64,000 nucleotides of DNA from Brevibacillus sp. JNUCC-41 (GTDB taxonomy: Bacteria; Bacillota; Bacilli; Bacillales; DSM-1321). The translations under genes and the position numbers were made by a program. Under the pieces are notes generated by a model. The model was not told the origin of the DNA. It searched no databases and saw only the letters and a program-made list of their open reading frames with translations. Shown in pieces: positions 45,118-53,710 of this stretch (positions are counted from its first letter, which is position 1; every line of letters starts with the position of its first letter). The DNA is taken from the NCBI RefSeq assembly GCF_014844095.1, contig NZ_CP062163.1:5241501-5305500 (forward strand). Direction: 5' to 3'.

Positions 45118-45909
45118 CTACTTTTTAAAAAATGCTTTTTTCCCTAATGTTTCGGTGATCTTCGGAAACATGTTATACCATTTCCCAGCTAAATTCATCC
45201 AGCCAGGGAGATTGATTTCCCTCTTATTGGTCAGCATCGCCGCTACGATTTTGGCAGCGACATCTCCAGGCTTAAGCATGAATTTTTCAACATTCTTTAA
45301 GTATGTACCTGATTCATCCGCAATGTTAAAGAAATTCGTTTCTATGGGTCCAGGATTGACGGTGGTCACAAAAACATGATCGTCCATCAGCTCGAGCCGA
45401 AGTGCGTTTGAATAGCCAAGAACCGCGAACTTGGTCGAAGAGTACAATGTTGATTTAGGAGTGGCGATTTTACCGGCCTGTGAAGCTATGTTGATGATAT
45501 GCCCCGCTTTTCTCAGTTTCATATACGGAAGAACCAGCTTTGTGCAGGCCATCAATCCAATGACGTTGACAGCAAACATTGCTTTCGTTTCATTTAACTC
45601 CGTATCCTGTGCTTCTTTAAACGTGCCGAAACCAGCATTGTTGACCAACACATCCACTTCTCCTATTTGCGCATGGATGTCATTAAATACATTTGTCACC
45701 TGATCAGTATCTGCAACATCAAGCTTATAGGCATATGCATCAATCCCATATTGGGTGATCAGTTCATTCTTTAGCTGCAGTAATTTATCCAGGCTTCTGG
45801 CCAAGAGGACGAGACGGGCTCCCTGCTTTGCACTTTGAATGGCAACTTCCTTGCCAATCCCTCCGGAAGCACCGGTAATAACAATGACTTTGCCTTGCAA
45901 CTTATTCAA
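45118..45909 (-). CDS. yqjQ: Short-chain dehydrogenase YqjQ
   Basis: NAD(P)-dependent SDR of 263 residues, class DltE/YqjQ. Cofactor motif TGASGGIG near residue 12, NNAGFG, and catalytic Ser-Tyr-Lys in NIASQAGK and YSSTKFAV. Start is the TTG at 45909, nine bases after AAGGAGG, giving MNKLQGKV; it overlaps nothing upstream. Substrate unknown. Follows yqjP on the same strand as in B. subtilis. Confidence 0.92.
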   Translation of the reverse strand: MNKLQGKVIVITGASGGIGKEVAIQSAKQGARLVLLARSLDKLLQLKNELITQYGIDAYAYKLDVADTDQVTNVFNDIHAQIGEVDVLVNNAGFGTFKEAQDTELNETKAMFAVNVIGLMACTKLVLPYMKLRKAGHIINIASQAGKIATPKSTLYSSTKFAVLGYSNALRLELMDDHVFVTTVNPGPIETNFFNIADESGTYLKNVEKFMLKPGDVAAKIVAAMLTNKREINLPGWMNLAGKWYNMFPKITETLGKKAFFKK

Positions 45910-45932
45910 AAAAATGAGCCTCCTTGCGAACA

Positions 45933-46901
45933 TTAAGCGATTGAATACAGAATGACCCCTGATTGGATTTCTGTTTCGACTTCACCCAAGTCTTCTAAAT
46001 AGTCCAGCTGACCGACCGTTTCCGAAAGTGTCAGGCCCACTTCCTGAAGGTATACTTTCGGAAAAAGCTGCTGACAAACTTCAAAGGCCGATAAAGGCCG
46101 ATCTTGAAGCATGTTTTTCACCTGCATGGCACGGTTATGCTGCCGCTCGAATCGATATTGAATCAAGTCGGCAACCGCCTCTCCTTCCACTTCAGATCCA
46201 TGTCCGGAGTAAACAGTGGAGATGGAAAGATCCAATAATTTCTGAAGTGATGCATTATATTGCAGTAAAGGACGAGGCCTCATGCCTCCGGGAAGTAAAG
46301 GTGGTTCCATTAATGGATTAGGTGAGATCTTGGCAAGCAAGTGATCGCCTGCGATCATGACACCGTCACTTTCCCGGTAAAAGGATAAATGACTTTGAGC
46401 ATGCCCAGGAGTCTCGATCACTTTCCAGCCTGGAAGACCGGGGAGCTCATCTCCCTCAGCCAAATATCCATGAAGCTTCCGTTCACTAAGGAAACTGATT
46501 TCGTCGCGGTTATGGGTCAGTTCATTTTTCAGCTCTTCTGCCACTCCGAACTTTGTGGCATAATCAAGGAAAAAACGATTATGGGTTTCAAGGAATTCAT
46601 CACTGATAGTCAACCAGCGCTGATTATTTTTGTGTCCATAAACCGGGATTTCCTTTTCAAAGAAATCGAGTGCACCAGCATGATCAGGATGATGATGGGT
46701 TAAAATGATTTGTTCGATATCAGTCAGTTTCAGACCCAAATCCCCAAGCCCTTTAGTCAGGGCTTCCTTTGATCGTTTTGTTTTCACTCCCGTATCGATT
46801 AACGTTAAAGCATCCCCTTTAACTACATAAACATTCACATCACCCACTGCAAACGGCGTGGGCAAAGCAAGTTTTGCAATATCTCCATTCCAATTCGCCA
46901 T
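45933..46901 (-). CDS. yqjP: MBL-fold hydrolase YqjP
   Basis: Metallo-beta-lactamase-fold protein of 322 residues with zinc motif THHHPDHAG near residue 68, later His in ETPGHAQSH and Asp in AGDHLLAK. A C-terminal winged-helix-like tail (about 255-320) is common to this subfamily. ATG eight bases after AAGGTGG is preferred to an in-frame GTG inside that site. Substrate unknown. Confidence 0.9.
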   Translation of the reverse strand: MANWNGDIAKLALPTPFAVGDVNVYVVKGDALTLIDTGVKTKRSKEALTKGLGDLGLKLTDIEQIILTHHHPDHAGALDFFEKEIPVYGHKNNQRWLTISDEFLETHNRFFLDYATKFGVAEELKNELTHNRDEISFLSERKLHGYLAEGDELPGLPGWKVIETPGHAQSHLSFYRESDGVMIAGDHLLAKISPNPLMEPPLLPGGMRPRPLLQYNASLQKLLDLSISTVYSGHGSEVEGEAVADLIQYRFERQHNRAMQVKNMLQDRPLSAFEVCQQLFPKVYLQEVGLTLSETVGQLDYLEDLGEVETEIQSGVILYSIA

Positions 46902-47069
46902 TATCTTATCCACCTTAGAAAATTATATTTATATAAATCTTTTTATACGCTAAACAGGATTCCTAGTATACTTATCATGTATAATTACCATTTTACATGT
47001 ATTTTAAATCACTGTCATTATTTTCACATAATTCATGTCTACTTTTTGTCGTCCTTGCATATATTATCA

Positions 47070-47099
47070 TTGACAGAGTACTGATATATCCTTCATAAT
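47070..47099 (+). promoter_or_regulatory. proI promoter
   Basis: TTGACA and CATAAT separated by 18 bp, upstream of the T-box leader. Confidence 0.7.
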
Positions 47100-47105
47100 C
47101 ACAAG

Positions 47106-47372
47106 TAATTAAAGACGGCGTGGCATTGATTAAGGCCAAGTAAATTTATGATGGCGTAAAGAGAGTGAAGCTCGGAATGTGCTGAAAGGCTTCACCGCCC
47201 CCTCATTATTGAACCTACCTTATGAGCCTTCAGGAAAACCTGACGTAATTCCCGCGTTAGAGGATTCAAGTGCAGCTTTTCTGTTTATTCGTTATGGAAA
47301 AGTTGAACAAAGGTGGTACCACGGAAGCTAGACCTTTCGTCCTTTATTGGATGAGGGGTCTTTTTGTTTTTC
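47106..47372 (+). promoter_or_regulatory. T-box leader of proI (proline-specific)
   Basis: Leader of about 270 nt ending in the conserved T-box AGGTGGTACCACGG (47311-47324) followed by an intrinsic terminator (47331-47372; stem GACCTTTCGTCC pairing through G-U pairs, then T5). A Stem I hairpin GTGAAGC / GCTTCAC is visible near 47165-47195, and a GAACCTACC segment offers CCU (Pro) as specifier at 47214-47216. Uncharged tRNA-Pro should allow read-through. Confidence 0.85.
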
Positions 47373-47413
47373 AAAAAAAGGCCGAAAATACAAAAGAAAA
47401 AGGAGCGGGAAAT

Positions 47414-48259
47414 ATGGAAAAAATCGCATTTATCGGAGCTGGATCGATGGCAGAAGCAATCATTTCAGGGCTGGTGACCCAACAGGTGATCGAACCAGCA
47501 AATATTTTTGTTACAAATAAATCAAATGATGATCGGTTCGATTATTTAAAGAACCAATATGGTGTTACTGCCACAAGGTCGCTGCAGGAATTAGTACAGG
47601 ATGCAAGCCTTGTCGTCCTGGCGGTGAAACCGAAAGACATTTTAGAAACGATGCAATCAATAAAAGAATACATCCGTGAGGAAATGCTGTTCATTTCCGT
47701 TGTTGCCGGGGTTCATACAACAAGCTTGGAAGGAATCGCCAACAAGCGGTTCTCGATCGTCCGTGCCATGCCTAATACATCGGCAGCCGTAGGAAAATCA
47801 GCAACGGCCCTTGCGGCTAACGGTCATACGAAAGACTCGCAATTACAAACTGCGATTACCCTTTTTGAAACGGTAGGTACGGTGGCAGTCGTAGACGAAA
47901 CCCAGCTAGATGCGGTAACAGGCTTATCAGGCAGCGGCCCTGCTTATATTTATTACTTGGTAGAGGCATTGGAAAAATCGGCAGAAAAAATAGGTCTCGA
48001 TTCCGAAACCGCCAAGCAATTGATTCTGCAGACACTGATGGGTGCGGCCGATATGTTACAGAAATCACCTAAAACGCCTGCCGTACTAAGAAAGGAAGTA
48101 ACTTCACCAGGCGGAACGACTGAAGCAGGTCTGAAAGCACTTCAAGCACATCAAGTGGAAGAAGCATTCATTGCCTGTGTACAAGAAGCGACAGAGCAAT
48201 CGAAGCGAATGGGTAATCAAATAAGTAAAGAACTGGCCAAATATGTAGTTTCGCAGTAA
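47414..48259 (+). CDS. proI: Pyrroline-5-carboxylate reductase ProI
   Basis: Last enzyme of proline synthesis, 281 residues. Rossmann motif FIGAGSMAEAI at the N terminus, catalytic-domain signatures GLSGSGPAYIY and TSPGGTTEAGLKAL. ATG at 47414 follows AGGAGCGGG; the frame is open upstream through the T-box but has no start there. Control by the T-box fits an anabolic role. Confidence 0.95.
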   Translation: MEKIAFIGAGSMAEAIISGLVTQQVIEPANIFVTNKSNDDRFDYLKNQYGVTATRSLQELVQDASLVVLAVKPKDILETMQSIKEYIREEMLFISVVAGVHTTSLEGIANKRFSIVRAMPNTSAAVGKSATALAANGHTKDSQLQTAITLFETVGTVAVVDETQLDAVTGLSGSGPAYIYYLVEALEKSAEKIGLDSETAKQLILQTLMGAADMLQKSPKTPAVLRKEVTSPGGTTEAGLKALQAHQVEEAFIACVQEATEQSKRMGNQISKELAKYVVSQ

Positions 48260-48277
48260 GACGCATGATGATGATCA

Positions 48278-48350
48278 GCTGTTGCCTGGCCACCCCTACA
48301 GCAGTGGCCAGGCAACAGCCCTTTATAAGATCTGGGCATCTTATAAAGGG
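48278..48350. repeat. Two consecutive perfect hairpins between proI and the VOC gene
   Basis: Arms of 16 bp (48278-48293 with 48304-48319, loop of 10) are followed without gap by arms of 13 bp (48319-48331 with 48338-48350, loop of 6). Neither has a T run on either strand. They sit between convergent genes. Confidence 0.85.
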
Positions 48351-48358
48351 TAACAGCG

Positions 48359-48790
48359 TTACTTTATAATCAGCATATCATTTTCATCGAAACTCCAATC
48401 CTTCGAATACGCAACCTCCCAATAGTAACCGTCGGGGTCTGAAAAATATCCGCTGTATCCTCCCCAAACAACATCCTGAGGTGATTTTTCGATTGTTCCC
48501 CCAGCCTTTCCAGCCTTGTTGATCACATCATCCACTTCTTGAATTGATTTAGCATTATAAGCGAGCGTAAGACCTGGGAACCCCTTTTTCTTAGGCGGTT
48601 CTTTTTCGTTGATGTCTTTTACTAACTCCTCTAAAGGATACAAAGCAAGTTTCGTTCCGGCATTATTAAAAAATACGATTGCGGGTTCGCCCTCTTTAAT
48701 CGATGTACGGAATCCCAATCCGTCCCGGTAAAACCTCAATGATTCAGTAATATCCCTGACACCTAAAGTGATAATGTTGATCCTGTTCAT
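48359..48790 (-). CDS. yqjT: VOC family protein YqjT
   Basis: Glyoxalase/bleomycin-resistance (VOC) fold protein of 143 residues with repeated beta-alpha-beta-beta-beta modules and a C-terminal DPDGYYWEVAY strand. ATG follows AAAGGAGGAC. Substrate unknown; neighbours proI and yqjP match B. subtilis order. Confidence 0.88.
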   Translation of the reverse strand: MNRINIITLGVRDITESLRFYRDGLGFRTSIKEGEPAIVFFNNAGTKLALYPLEELVKDINEKEPPKKKGFPGLTLAYNAKSIQEVDDVINKAGKAGGTIEKSPQDVVWGGYSGYFSDPDGYYWEVAYSKDWSFDENDMLIIK

Positions 48791-48917
48791 ACTAGTCCTC
48801 CTTTTTCCATGTTTTAAGGGTAAATTCGACATCTGGATCACTTTTCCCTTTATAGCTTGATTGATCATCAGCCACACCATCACAAATGCTTCTTAAAGTT
48901 TCTAAAAATGCTCAACA

Positions 48918-48973
48918 TTTGCATAAGGATCAATCCAAGGTGGAATCCCATCTTGAATTGATCCTTATGCAAA
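48918..48973. repeat. Long inverted repeat upstream of racA
   Basis: Perfect 17-bp arms (TTTGCATAAGGATCAAT) enclose 22 bp that can itself partly pair. It ends 6 bp before the sigma-H-like -35 of racA. Confidence 0.8.
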
Positions 48974-48979
48974 TCACGT

Positions 48980-49004
48980 AGGAATTTCACTTTCTTTGCC
49001 GAAT
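48980..49004 (+). promoter_or_regulatory. Sigma-H-like promoter of racA
   Basis: AGGAATT and GAAT separated by 14 bp (plus preceding C), 75 bp before racA. racA is transcribed by sigma-H in B. subtilis. Confidence 0.6.
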
Positions 49005-49078
49005 GAATACATGTTTTGTCATCTGTAAAGGAATTCCCTCATACTTATCGAATTCAACAACCAAAAGGGGGAATCTCG

Positions 49079-49630
49079 ATGAATACAAGTGCAGTTGCCC
49101 GGTTACTGAATGTTTCCCATAGTACGATTCAACGCTGGGTCACCCAATTGAACATGGAAGTAGAACGGAATCAGCTTGGCCACTACCAGTTTTCGGATGA
49201 AGACATTGCATTATTGAGAAAAATCCAAGATCAACTGAACGAAGGCATCATTCTCCAAAAGGTCAGCATCTCAGATAAAAAAATTAGAAAAGCAAGCATC
49301 CAGAAACACTCCGAACCGGATAAAGAACATGATCAACTGCTAGAACGGGTCACCCGGCTTGAAAATGGTCTGAAAACAAAAGCGGACGATGTTGTATCCT
49401 ATCAGCTTTTACAACACAGAAGTGAAATGGAAGACATGCACAAACTCGTTAAGAAACTCGAAGCCCGTATCGAAGCGTTAGAAACACCAATGGGTCAGCC
49501 GTTTGATTATTTACTCGCGGCTGAAGAGGCTGCTGCCACTAAAAAGACAAAGAAAAGGCCATTTATAAAAATGATTTTTGGAAACAGAAAGAATGATAGT
49601 TCATCATGGAGTACAGCCGACAGCGATTAA
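49079..49630 (+). CDS. racA: Chromosome-anchoring protein RacA
   Basis: Polar anchoring protein of 183 residues that ties the origin region to the cell pole in the axial filament. The N-terminal MerR-like helix-turn-helix (about 3-60) matches B. subtilis RacA closely, with STIQRWVTQLNMEVERNQLG and HYQF landmarks; a coiled coil (about 100-145) and a charged, basic tail follow. ATG at 49079 after AAGGGGG. In B. subtilis racA lies elsewhere on the chromosome. Confidence 0.87.
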   Translation: MNTSAVARLLNVSHSTIQRWVTQLNMEVERNQLGHYQFSDEDIALLRKIQDQLNEGIILQKVSISDKKIRKASIQKHSEPDKEHDQLLERVTRLENGLKTKADDVVSYQLLQHRSEMEDMHKLVKKLEARIEALETPMGQPFDYLLAAEEAAATKKTKKRPFIKMIFGNRKNDSSSWSTADSD

Positions 49631-49737
49631 CATCGGTTATCATTCATGATGAATCATGAGTACCCCACGATAGCCATTTTTCTCATGCCAGGCATTTCTT
49701 CAGTAATAGGACCTGATCTAATTAATCACCCCAAAAA

Positions 49738-49786
49738 TAAAAAGGCCCGGCCAAGGTTTAAGTCTCACCTGGGTCGGGCCTTTTCT
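49738..49786 (-). terminator. ABC transporter operon terminator
   Basis: Stem AAAAGGCCCGGCC / GGTCGGGCCTTTT with an 18-base loop, 5 bp beyond the ATPase gene. Confidence 0.75.
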
Positions 49787-49790
49787 CATC

Positions 49791-50585
49791 TTAAATCAAC
49801 ACTGCACGGTCATTGAGCATTTTTTCACCTTTAATGCGCTGGAATTCGTTAAGCAGTTTTTCAACTGTAAGCTTCTGCTTTTCAGCACCTCTTGCTTCAA
49901 AAATGATTTGTCCTTTATCCATCATGATCAAGGAATTTCCAAGATCGATTGCCTGCTGCATATTGTGAGTCACCATCAACGTCGTTAGCTTGTTCTTTTC
50001 GACGATTTCCTTCGTCAGATTTGTAACAAGCTCTGCCCTGGAAGGGTCGAGTGCGGCTGTATGTTCATCAAGAAGCAGGATTTTAGGATCGGTGAAGGTC
50101 GCCATCAACAATGATAATGCCTGGCGCTCCCCTCCAGATAATAATCCCACTTTTGCAGTCATCCGATTTTCCAGGCCTAAATGAAGGGTACCCAAACATT
50201 CTTTAAAAAGTTCTTTCCGTTTTTTTGTCACCCCGAAGCCTAATCCTCTTCTATTGGTTCTGCCATAAGCGATCGCCATATTTTCTTCAATCGTCATATG
50301 TGGTGCAGTACCAAGCATGGGATCCTGAAAAACGCGGCCAATCATTTTAGCACGGGCATGTTCTTCAATGGCCGATACATTTTCCCCATCAATGATGACT
50401 TCACCGGCATCAGGGAGAATTTTGCCGGATATCATGTTCATCAGCGTCGATTTACCTGCCCCATTACTCCCGATGACTGTAATAAATTCGCCTTTTGCCA
50501 TCTGCAGTTCCAGATTCCCAAGGGCTAGCTTTTCATCTGGTGTCCCTTCATTGAAGACCTTATAAATCTGATTTAACTGAAGCAT
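49791..50585 (-). CDS. ABC transporter ATP-binding protein (TrpX-type system)
   Basis: ATPase of 264 residues with Walker A GSNGAGKST, Q-loop FQDP, signature LSGGERQ and Walker B ILLLDEHTAALDP. Start at the ATG after GGGGGAGAAGGAT, overlapping the end of the permease gene by 26 bp. Family members serve ABC_sub_bind importers (tryptophan-like aromatic substrates in streptococci). Substrate here unproven. Confidence 0.9.
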   Translation of the reverse strand: MLQLNQIYKVFNEGTPDEKLALGNLELQMAKGEFITVIGSNGAGKSTLMNMISGKILPDAGEVIIDGENVSAIEEHARAKMIGRVFQDPMLGTAPHMTIEENMAIAYGRTNRRGLGFGVTKKRKELFKECLGTLHLGLENRMTAKVGLLSGGERQALSLLMATFTDPKILLLDEHTAALDPSRAELVTNLTKEIVEKNKLTTLMVTHNMQQAIDLGNSLIMMDKGQIIFEARGAEKQKLTVEKLLNEFQRIKGEKMLNDRAVLI

Positions 50586-51591
50586 ATCCTTCTCCCCCTT
50601 TCGATAAAGTCCCACCATGGCGCATCTGTATTTCTTTGAGACGCCTTTTCTTTCGGCTTTTCTCTTTTTGTTTATCGGTAATTTTCGGAATGACAAGTGC
50701 CCCTACCACAATAAGTGCCGTAATTAATTTAACATCGCCTGTTTCAAGAAATTCTACGCGAAGTGCCAAAGTTACGACGATTCGGTAAATAATCGCTCCT
50801 CCAATGACCGCAAGGGTCGCACGTGCAATCGTTTTGGAGCCAAATAATGCTTCGCCAATTATAACGGATGCCAATCCGATGACGATGATTCCAATCCCCA
50901 TGCCAATATCGCTAAACCCATTATATTGGGCAACCAAGGAACCCGAGAAAGCCACAAGTGCATTTCCAATCGCAAGGCCCAGGATCTTCATGTTTCCTGT
51001 ATGGGCGGAAAAACTCTTGACCATCGCTTCATTATCACCCGTTGCCCGTAAAGCTAGACCGATTTCCGTTTTTAAAAAAGCTGACATCCCAGCTTGAATG
51101 ATTAAAGCCACAATCAACATAACAATTAGTATGGCCCACGTTTTTGGCAAGCTATCACCAAGGCCCACAATCGATAAAAGACCATTCAACATATTGTCCA
51201 GGCCAGTGCCAGCCCAGGCATCCTGGATATTCGTGATAATGGTCGTTTGAGAAAGCAACGGAATGTTGGATGCACCCATGATCCTTAAATTGATGGAATA
51301 GAGGGCAATCATCATTAAGATACCTGCCAGAAGTGGATTGATTTTTCCTTTCGTATGCAGGAATCCCGTTATTGTCCCAGCAATGAAACCTGCCACCATG
51401 GCACAAAACGTGGCCATGGCTGGCGAGAAACCGTTAACGATCATAATGGCGGCCACAGAGGCACCTGTCACAAAACTGCCTTCCACAGTCATATCCGGGA
51501 AGTCGAGAATCCTGAATGTTAAATAAACACCTAGTGCCATAATCGCATAAATCATTCCCGACTCAAAAGAGTTGAATAAAGCTGAGAACAT
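50560..51591 (-). CDS. ABC transporter permease
   Basis: Integral membrane permease of 343 residues of the branched-chain-type (BPD_transp_2) family with about nine hydrophobic segments, motif GLALRATGDNEAMVKS near residue 180. C-terminal basic tail. ATG at 51591 follows GGAAGG. Between the binding protein and ATPase genes. Confidence 0.9.
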   Translation of the reverse strand: MFSALFNSFESGMIYAIMALGVYLTFRILDFPDMTVEGSFVTGASVAAIMIVNGFSPAMATFCAMVAGFIAGTITGFLHTKGKINPLLAGILMMIALYSINLRIMGASNIPLLSQTTIITNIQDAWAGTGLDNMLNGLLSIVGLGDSLPKTWAILIVMLIVALIIQAGMSAFLKTEIGLALRATGDNEAMVKSFSAHTGNMKILGLAIGNALVAFSGSLVAQYNGFSDIGMGIGIIVIGLASVIIGEALFGSKTIARATLAVIGGAIIYRIVVTLALRVEFLETGDVKLITALIVVGALVIPKITDKQKEKSRKKRRLKEIQMRHGGTLSKGGEGYASVKSDL

Positions 51592-51624
51592 TTTTTTTCT
51601 TCCTTCCCCGAACAAAAGCAGAGT

Positions 51625-52620
51625 TTATTTTACAAACTCAGCATCTGCTTTCCATTCTTCTTTTATTTCAACACCCATATCTTTTGCTGCCTTTTCATTG
51701 ATGACCAATTTCAGTTTTTGTGGATATTGAACTGCAATATCTCCAGGCTTTTTGCCATCCTTCAAGATTTCAACCGCTTTTTGCCCCGCTTCATAACCAA
51801 TATCATAGTAACTGAATCCATATGCTGCAAAACCACCAGCATTCACGGAATCAAGCTCACCAACAAACAATGGAATATCTTTATCATTTGCCACCGAAAT
51901 GACCGATTCCAGTGCTGAGACAACGGTATTATCAGTAATGATATAGAAAGCATCGGCTTTTCCGATTAATGATTCCGTTGCCTGTTTAACCTCGGCTGAA
52001 GTGGACACGGATGCTTCCACGACTTTCAAGCCCGCTTTTTTCGCTTCCGCTTTCACGTTTTTTATTTGGACGACGGAGTTTTGCTCCCCTGTATTATAAA
52101 CGGTCCCAATTGTCTTGGCGCCAAGTTCTTCTGCCAGGAATTTCATTGATTTGGCAATGGCTTCAGGATGGGAATCCGTCGTACCCGTCACATTTCCGCC
52201 TGGCTTATCCAAAGATGTAACGAGCTCCGCCGCTACAGGATCGGTAACCGATGTAAAAACGATTGGTATATCCTTTGTCGCATTCAAAGCGCTAAGAGCA
52301 CTAGGAGTAGAATTGGCAAAGATTAAATCCACTTTATCCCCAACAAAGTTATTGGCGATCGTTTGACTATTATTTTGGTCACCCTGTGCAATTTGAAGAT
52401 CATATTTGGCATTGATGTCACTATCCTTCAATGCCGCCTGGAATCCTTCATAAGCCTGGTCCAGGGAATCATGCTGAACGATTTGTGTTACTCCAATGTT
52501 GAAGGTATCCTTTTTGCTTTCATCCTTTGCCGTATCTTTTTCCTTGTCATTTCCACACCCAGCCAATAATAATCCTGCGACCAATGTCATAGCTGCAGTT
52601 GAATATAATTTCTTTTTCAT
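51625..52620 (-). CDS. ABC transporter substrate-binding lipoprotein
   Basis: Lipoprotein of 331 residues (ABC_sub_bind family). Lipobox LAGCG puts the lipidated Cys near residue 22. Two-domain periplasmic-binding fold with landmarks ANNFVGDKVDLIFANSTPSA and AAYGFSYYDIGYEAG in shortened form. Relatives bind aromatic or other small substrates. First gene of the three-gene operon. Confidence 0.9.
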   Translation of the reverse strand: MKKKLYSTAAMTLVAGLLLAGCGNDKEKDTAKDESKKDTFNIGVTQIVQHDSLDQAYEGFQAALKDSDINAKYDLQIAQGDQNNSQTIANNFVGDKVDLIFANSTPSALSALNATKDIPIVFTSVTDPVAAELVTSLDKPGGNVTGTTDSHPEAIAKSMKFLAEELGAKTIGTVYNTGEQNSVVQIKNVKAEAKKAGLKVVEASVSTSAEVKQATESLIGKADAFYIITDNTVVSALESVISVANDKDIPLFVGELDSVNAGGFAAYGFSYYDIGYEAGQKAVEILKDGKKPGDIAVQYPQKLKLVINEKAAKDMGVEIKEEWKADAEFVK

Positions 52621-52696
52621 ATTTTCCCCCCGCTTTTCTCTTATTTAAGATTAGGTTTTTTCTAGCGACGTCAACTTTTTCGCTTTTATTTCCTAA

Positions 52697-52726
52697 ATTA
52701 TAATCGTTTAGTCCCAATTATTCCAA
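52697..52726 (-). promoter_or_regulatory. Promoter of the ABC transporter operon
   Basis: On the minus strand TTGGAA and TATAAT separated by 18 bp, 77 bp before the binding protein start. No T-box is evident in the leader. Confidence 0.6.
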
Positions 52727-52779
52727 TATATTTTTTAACTTTTTAGAATTTTTTGAGTTCTAAATATAAAACATAAAAA

Positions 52780-52818
52780 AAGCTGCTGTGAAAGGGATGG
52801 TAACTTTCACAGCAGCTT
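52780..52818 (-). terminator. Terminator of the squalene-synthase-like gene
   Basis: Perfect 15-bp arms (AAGCTGCTGTGAAAG) with a 9-base loop, followed on the minus strand by T6. Confidence 0.88.
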
Positions 52819-52828
52819 TATGGAAAAA

Positions 52829-53647
52829 TCAGTGTTCGACAACTTGGCTGACAATTTCGGTAACTGTAGTACGATCGATTTTTTCTTTGCCTTCTTTTAG
52901 GGCTTTCAATGTGGCTTTTGCCAATTCCAAGGGTATTTTACAGAATTGGATGATCTCTTTCGTTTCAATCTCTCCAATGTACGCATCGGCTAATGCAAGA
53001 TTATGTTCCGTATGGGCAAGCATCTCATCGAAACCCCAGCCATCCGGATAAAAGTTCACACCACGTTCTGCATCTTCCTCACGGTTACGCAGGATATTGA
53101 CCGTTTGGAGTCCGCGTCCAAATGCGATGGCAAGCTCGCGGTCCGTTTCGGTTCCATCGTACCAGTTCCACATATCAGACAGCATGACCCCCACTAAACC
53201 TGCAACATAATATGTGTAATCATCGAGTTCCTCTTCATTATGGATTTGCCAGTCCATAGTAACCCATTTTGCCATGCCTTCGGCCATTTCCTTTGTCGAT
53301 TCCAAGACTTTGCCTTTTGCACCGGGAGGACAAAATTCAATCCAGTCCGAAAGAAACAGGGTCACCTCGGGAAGATCATCCTTATATGGTTCAAATAACG
53401 ATTGAAGATCTTCTTCCCTGAAATCTGCATCAAGCAACTCACTAAGAGCCTTTAAAAGGGAAACCTTAATATCTGCAGGAAGACTGGGGTGATCCTCGAT
53501 CTCATCGATGGCGCGCATGCAAAGGTACGCAGCTCCAATAGCTTCTTGCAATCCCTTTGGAAGGTAGCTGATTGGAATGAAAAAAGTCCGGCTTGTTTTT
53601 AGGAGAAAATCCATTGCTTTAGTATGTAGGTCACTTTTGTCAGTCAT
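52829..53647 (-). CDS. Squalene/phytoene synthase family protein
   Basis: Head-to-head prenyl synthase-fold protein of 272 residues, cytoplasmic. The first Asp-rich motif is DEIED (48-52). The second, normally DxxxD, reads NREED (188-192), with Asn replacing the first Asp. Relatives include B. subtilis YisP, which acts as farnesyl diphosphate phosphatase linked to biofilm and membrane microdomains; the changed motif favours such an activity over squalene synthesis, but this is inference. AAAGGAG ribosome binding site. Confidence 0.85.
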   Translation of the reverse strand: MTDKSDLHTKAMDFLLKTSRTFFIPISYLPKGLQEAIGAAYLCMRAIDEIEDHPSLPADIKVSLLKALSELLDADFREEDLQSLFEPYKDDLPEVTLFLSDWIEFCPPGAKGKVLESTKEMAEGMAKWVTMDWQIHNEEELDDYTYYVAGLVGVMLSDMWNWYDGTETDRELAIAFGRGLQTVNILRNREEDAERGVNFYPDGWGFDEMLAHTEHNLALADAYIGEIETKEIIQFCKIPLELAKATLKALKEGKEKIDRTTVTEIVSQVVEH

Positions 53648-53710
53648 ATTTACACTCCTTTAAATATCCAATGAACAATTGATTAATTATATCAAACATT
53701 GGCTTTGATT

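Noticed and set aside
47270..47413. N-terminal extension of ProI
   Set aside because: It would translate the T-box and its terminator; the ATG at 47414 has a proper ribosome binding site and the family N terminus.
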